A stretch of 47,127 nt of DNA, taken from Nevskia sp. GTDB lineage: Bacteria; Pseudomonadota; Gammaproteobacteria; Nevskiales; Nevskiaceae. A model generated the notes under the pieces. That model worked only from the letters and a program-made list of their open reading frames with translations, was not told the DNA's origin and did no database searches. This document shows, piece by piece, positions 44,918-47,127 of this stretch. The position numbers and the translations under genes were made by a program. The first letter of the stretch is position 1, and each line of letters begins with the position of its first letter. The stretch covers positions 1 to 47,127 of the forward strand of contig JARLJS010000159.1 of the NCBI GenBank assembly GCA_031291075.1. The letters are read 5' to 3'.

Positions 44918-46651
44918 ATGAGTCGAAAGACAAACTTCATCGCGCTCGGCCTGGTACTAGCGGCCGCACCGGTGACTGGGGCGTTTGCGCAGGGGGCGGG
45001 GAGTTCTGGGAAAGTCTGCAACCCGTACGAGAATTATTCCTGTCTCGACACCTACCTGAACAAGGACGGCGATGACTGGTACGACCGTCTGATCAACTAC
45101 TACAAGCTGGAGTGGGGCCAGGCCGGTGCGCCGGTGGATCCCAATGCGCCCGCCGGGCGCCGCGAAGGCTGGCCGGATACTCCGGAGACCACCCCGCCGA
45201 TGCCCTTCACCGAGTGGCCCTACGGCGGCACCCAGAACCTGGGCGTGACGCGCCCCGCTTCGATCGACAGCCCGCTGATGATGGCTATTGCCAACACCTG
45301 GCTGGGCAAGGGCATGGCATCGCAGAACATGCAGTTCTACGGCTGGATCGACCCGGGTGGCAACCTCAGCACCAGCACCGCCGATTTTGGCGGCAACTCG
45401 CCGGCGGCTTACGACTACAACCCGAATTCGCTGCAGCTCGACCAGTTGGTGGTCTACCTTGAGCGCGTGCCGGACACGGTGCAGAAAGATCACATCGACT
45501 GGGGCTTCCGCTTGTCGATGATCTACGGCGAGAACTACCGCTATACCACCGCCTACGGCATCGCCAGCCAGCAGTTGCTGAGCCACAACAACGAGAACGG
45601 CGTCGACTTCCCGATGATGTGGATTGAGGCCTTTATCCCCTGGTTCGGCCATGCGGGGACCGACGTGCGTCTGGGCCGCTACATCTCACTGCCGGACATC
45701 GAGGCCCAGCTGGCGCCGAACAACTACATGTATACGCACTCCATTACGTATACGCTGGACAACTACACCAACTCGGGTCTGCAGTTCACCACCGGCCTGA
45801 CCGATAACTTCTTCCTGCAGTATGGCGTCAGCGTCGGCACCGAGGCGCCGCCCTGGCATCTGAACGAGGGCATCAGCAACCCGACCCAGACCGTGACGTT
45901 CACCGACCCGCTCTCCAATGCGACCGTCACCGAGACGAACCCGCTCTATCCGGGAGGCAGGTTCAGAAAGGATCCGGGCTCCAAGCTGTCCGGCACGGGC
46001 TGCTTCCGTTACAACTTCAACGGCGGCAAGGACAACATCAACGGCTGCGCCGACGCCCTCAACAACGGCAAGTGGGGCTACAACAACCTGCAGTGGTACG
46101 GCTTAACGTATTACCACAAGTGGAACGACCACTGGCACGTGGCCTACGAGTTCTACACCGAGCACGAGAACGGGGTGCCGAACAAGAGCAACTCGACCGT
46201 GGCGGGCTTGAACAATGCGTACGGCACGGATGGCGGCACGCCGTTCTCCTCGCTGCAGGGTATCAACTTCAACAACCCGAACGAGGCGTACTGCAGTGGA
46301 TCCAGCCTGGCCAGCTTCAATCAGCTTAGCAATAAAGTGCCCCTGACCTGCGGCGCCAGATCCTACGGCACGGTGGCATACTTCAACTGGTCGCCGAACC
46401 CGCTGAACAACTTCTCGATCCGTCCCGAGTTCTACTGGGACAAGCAGGGTCAGCGTACGGGTATCCCGACCCGTTACACGGAGTTGGGCATCGGCTGGCA
46501 GCACTGGCTGTCGCCGCAAGTCGAGCTGCGTCCGGAAGTCACCTACTACCGGTCGTGGAACGTCAACGCCTTCAACATCGGCCTCTATGACCAGTCGCAT
46601 CCGAAGAACAACGAAACCGTTCTGTCGGGCGACGTCATCTGGCACTTCTGA
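44918..46651 (+). CDS. Outer-membrane beta-barrel porin (BBP2-like)
   Basis: A 577-residue exported barrel. Seen: a signal peptide (FIALGLVLAAAPVTGAFA), a short N-terminal segment with two cysteines (KVCNPYENYSCLDTYLN), then many amphipathic strands with aromatic girdles (MQFYGWIDPGGNLSTS; HWHVAYEFYTEHENG; IRPEFYWDKQGQRTG) and a final VIWHF ending in Phe. The layout and YGWIDPGGN/GRYISLPDIEAQLAPNN-type segments suit the putative BBP2 porin family. GGAGAA precedes the ATG by seven bases. It stands alone between two terminator regions. What it lets through is unknown. Confidence 0.85.
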   Translation: MSRKTNFIALGLVLAAAPVTGAFAQGAGSSGKVCNPYENYSCLDTYLNKDGDDWYDRLINYYKLEWGQAGAPVDPNAPAGRREGWPDTPETTPPMPFTEWPYGGTQNLGVTRPASIDSPLMMAIANTWLGKGMASQNMQFYGWIDPGGNLSTSTADFGGNSPAAYDYNPNSLQLDQLVVYLERVPDTVQKDHIDWGFRLSMIYGENYRYTTAYGIASQQLLSHNNENGVDFPMMWIEAFIPWFGHAGTDVRLGRYISLPDIEAQLAPNNYMYTHSITYTLDNYTNSGLQFTTGLTDNFFLQYGVSVGTEAPPWHLNEGISNPTQTVTFTDPLSNATVTETNPLYPGGRFRKDPGSKLSGTGCFRYNFNGGKDNINGCADALNNGKWGYNNLQWYGLTYYHKWNDHWHVAYEFYTEHENGVPNKSNSTVAGLNNAYGTDGGTPFSSLQGINFNNPNEAYCSGSSLASFNQLSNKVPLTCGARSYGTVAYFNWSPNPLNNFSIRPEFYWDKQGQRTGIPTRYTELGIGWQHWLSPQVELRPEVTYYRSWNVNAFNIGLYDQSHPKNNETVLSGDVIWHF

Positions 46652-46680
46652 CGGGTTGATGGTTTACCCATGTGGTTCCG

Positions 46681-46712
46681 GTGCGGCAGTCCAGGGGAAC
46701 GGACTGCCGCAC
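46681..46712 (+). terminator. Perfect 12-bp hairpin after the barrel gene
   Basis: GTGCGGCAGTCC (46681-46692) pairs perfectly with GGACTGCCGCAC (46701-46712) around an 8-base loop, 29 bp past the porin stop. No T-run follows, so it may protect the 3' end or work with the next hairpin. Confidence 0.6.
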
Positions 46713-46750
46713 CCGGGGTCACCGGTCACGATTCTCCCAGTGGTCTTGGT

Positions 46751-46784
46751 CCTGCCGGGCGCAAGCGCCGGCAGGATTTCTTTC
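46751..46784 (+). terminator. Second hairpin with T-rich tail after the barrel gene
   Basis: CCTGCC and GGCAGG (46751-46756 and 46770-46775) close a stem that continues through GGCGC/GCGCC with one bulge. ATTTCTTTC follows. It fits an intrinsic terminator ending any read-through from the porin gene before the TolC-family gene. Confidence 0.65.
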
Positions 46785-46846
46785 ACGCCCCAATTCAAGC
46801 CGTATCCCCAGCAGTGTCCCGAACCTCATCGCCAGGCCGCTTCACC

Positions 46847-47127
46847 GTGCCCGCCGCAGCCATCGCCGGAGCCCGCCGTCTAACCTGCGGCCTGCTGATG
46901 ACGGCCGCGGCTTGCGCGGCGGCCGGCCCCGCCTCTGCCGATGTGGCGCCCGCGGATCCGGCCGGCGCTTCCGCCGCCCCGGCGGTCCCCCAGACCCTGC
47001 CGCAACTGGTGGAAGCGCTCAAGCACGGCAACCCCCAGCTCGAACAGGCCCGCCAGGCCTACCTGGCCGCCAGGCAACTGGTGCCACAGGTCAGCAGCCT
47101 GCCGGCGCCCCAGTTCAGCCTGCTCGA
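46847..47127 (+). CDS. TolC-family outer-membrane efflux protein (5' part, cut by window end)
   Basis: Only the first about 93 codons are present. Seen: a signal-peptide-like start (RRLTCGLLMTAAACAAAGPA then SADV), a Pro/Ala-rich lead, and the opening of the first TolC helical hairpin (LPQLVEALKHGNPQLEQARQ then AYLAARQLVPQV), the usual N-terminal pattern of OEP-family proteins. The start is uncertain: GTG 46847 or GTG 46814, neither with a good ribosome site. Homologues are outer-membrane channels of tripartite RND or type-I exporters, and the copper ATPase 6 kb upstream makes a metal-efflux role possible but unproven. The gene continues past the window. Confidence 0.7.
   Translation, partial: MPAAAIAGARRLTCGLLMTAAACAAAGPASADVAPADPAGASAAPAVPQTLPQLVEALKHGNPQLEQARQAYLAARQLVPQVSSLPAPQFSLL

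Overview
The window is GC-rich and densely coded. It reads as the chromosome of a gammaproteobacterium that degrades lipids, aromatics or terpenoids. Supports for this are the intact translation block infC-rpmI-rplT-pheS-pheT-ihfA-merR in gammaproteobacterial order and the DUF1302/DUF1329/YCF48/RND set. A Nevskiales or Xanthomonadales relative would fit, but no 16S gene or strain-specific marker is present, so the lineage is inference.

Layout. Bases 1-294 hold a non-coding element made of two tandem long inverted repeats. A minus-strand lipid unit follows (295-6159): acyl-CoA synthetase, SRPBCC protein, two acyl-CoA dehydrogenases and a coupled alpha/beta hydrolase. Next come a DUF1302 outer-membrane protein (6272-8524), a very large 43-residue-repeat protein with a small upstream partner (8702-11474, both unrecognised), a YCF48 protein and an RND exporter on the plus strand (11814-15409), an orphan membrane histidine kinase, and a DUF1329 protein with an unusual insertion. 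A tRNA-Pro(GGG) at 19027 carries the scar of an integrated element: a truncated tyrosine recombinase and a second copy of the tRNA 3' end. Then follow an Hpt/response-regulator pair and a catabolic island (21081-26182) with an extradiol dioxygenase, an HsaA-like flavin monooxygenase, a divergent cytochrome P450 and an amidohydrolase.

A proline-rich membrane protein leads into the translation block (27291-32735). Next are a cNMP-EAL phosphodiesterase and a DUF748 AsmA-like protein, then a copper-type P1B ATPase behind a MerR-style promoter. A FixL/FixJ-like pair follows, whose regulator carries an XRE instead of a LuxR output domain, with a free-standing paralogue of that XRE domain next to it. 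The window ends with a small secreted repeat protein, a BBP2-type barrel and the start of a TolC-family gene.

How the genes may work together (inference): DUF1302, DUF1329, YCF48 and RND proteins form a recurring envelope set in degraders of hydrophobic compounds. Here they sit beside CoA activation and beta-oxidation enzymes and near ring-opening enzymes, which suggests uptake or export plus catabolism of a hydrophobic substrate. The strongest candidates for undescribed biology are the 43-residue-repeat protein with its 72-residue partner inside this set, the receiver-XRE regulator with its paralogous XRE, and the small secreted PGSFxxIMS repeat protein.
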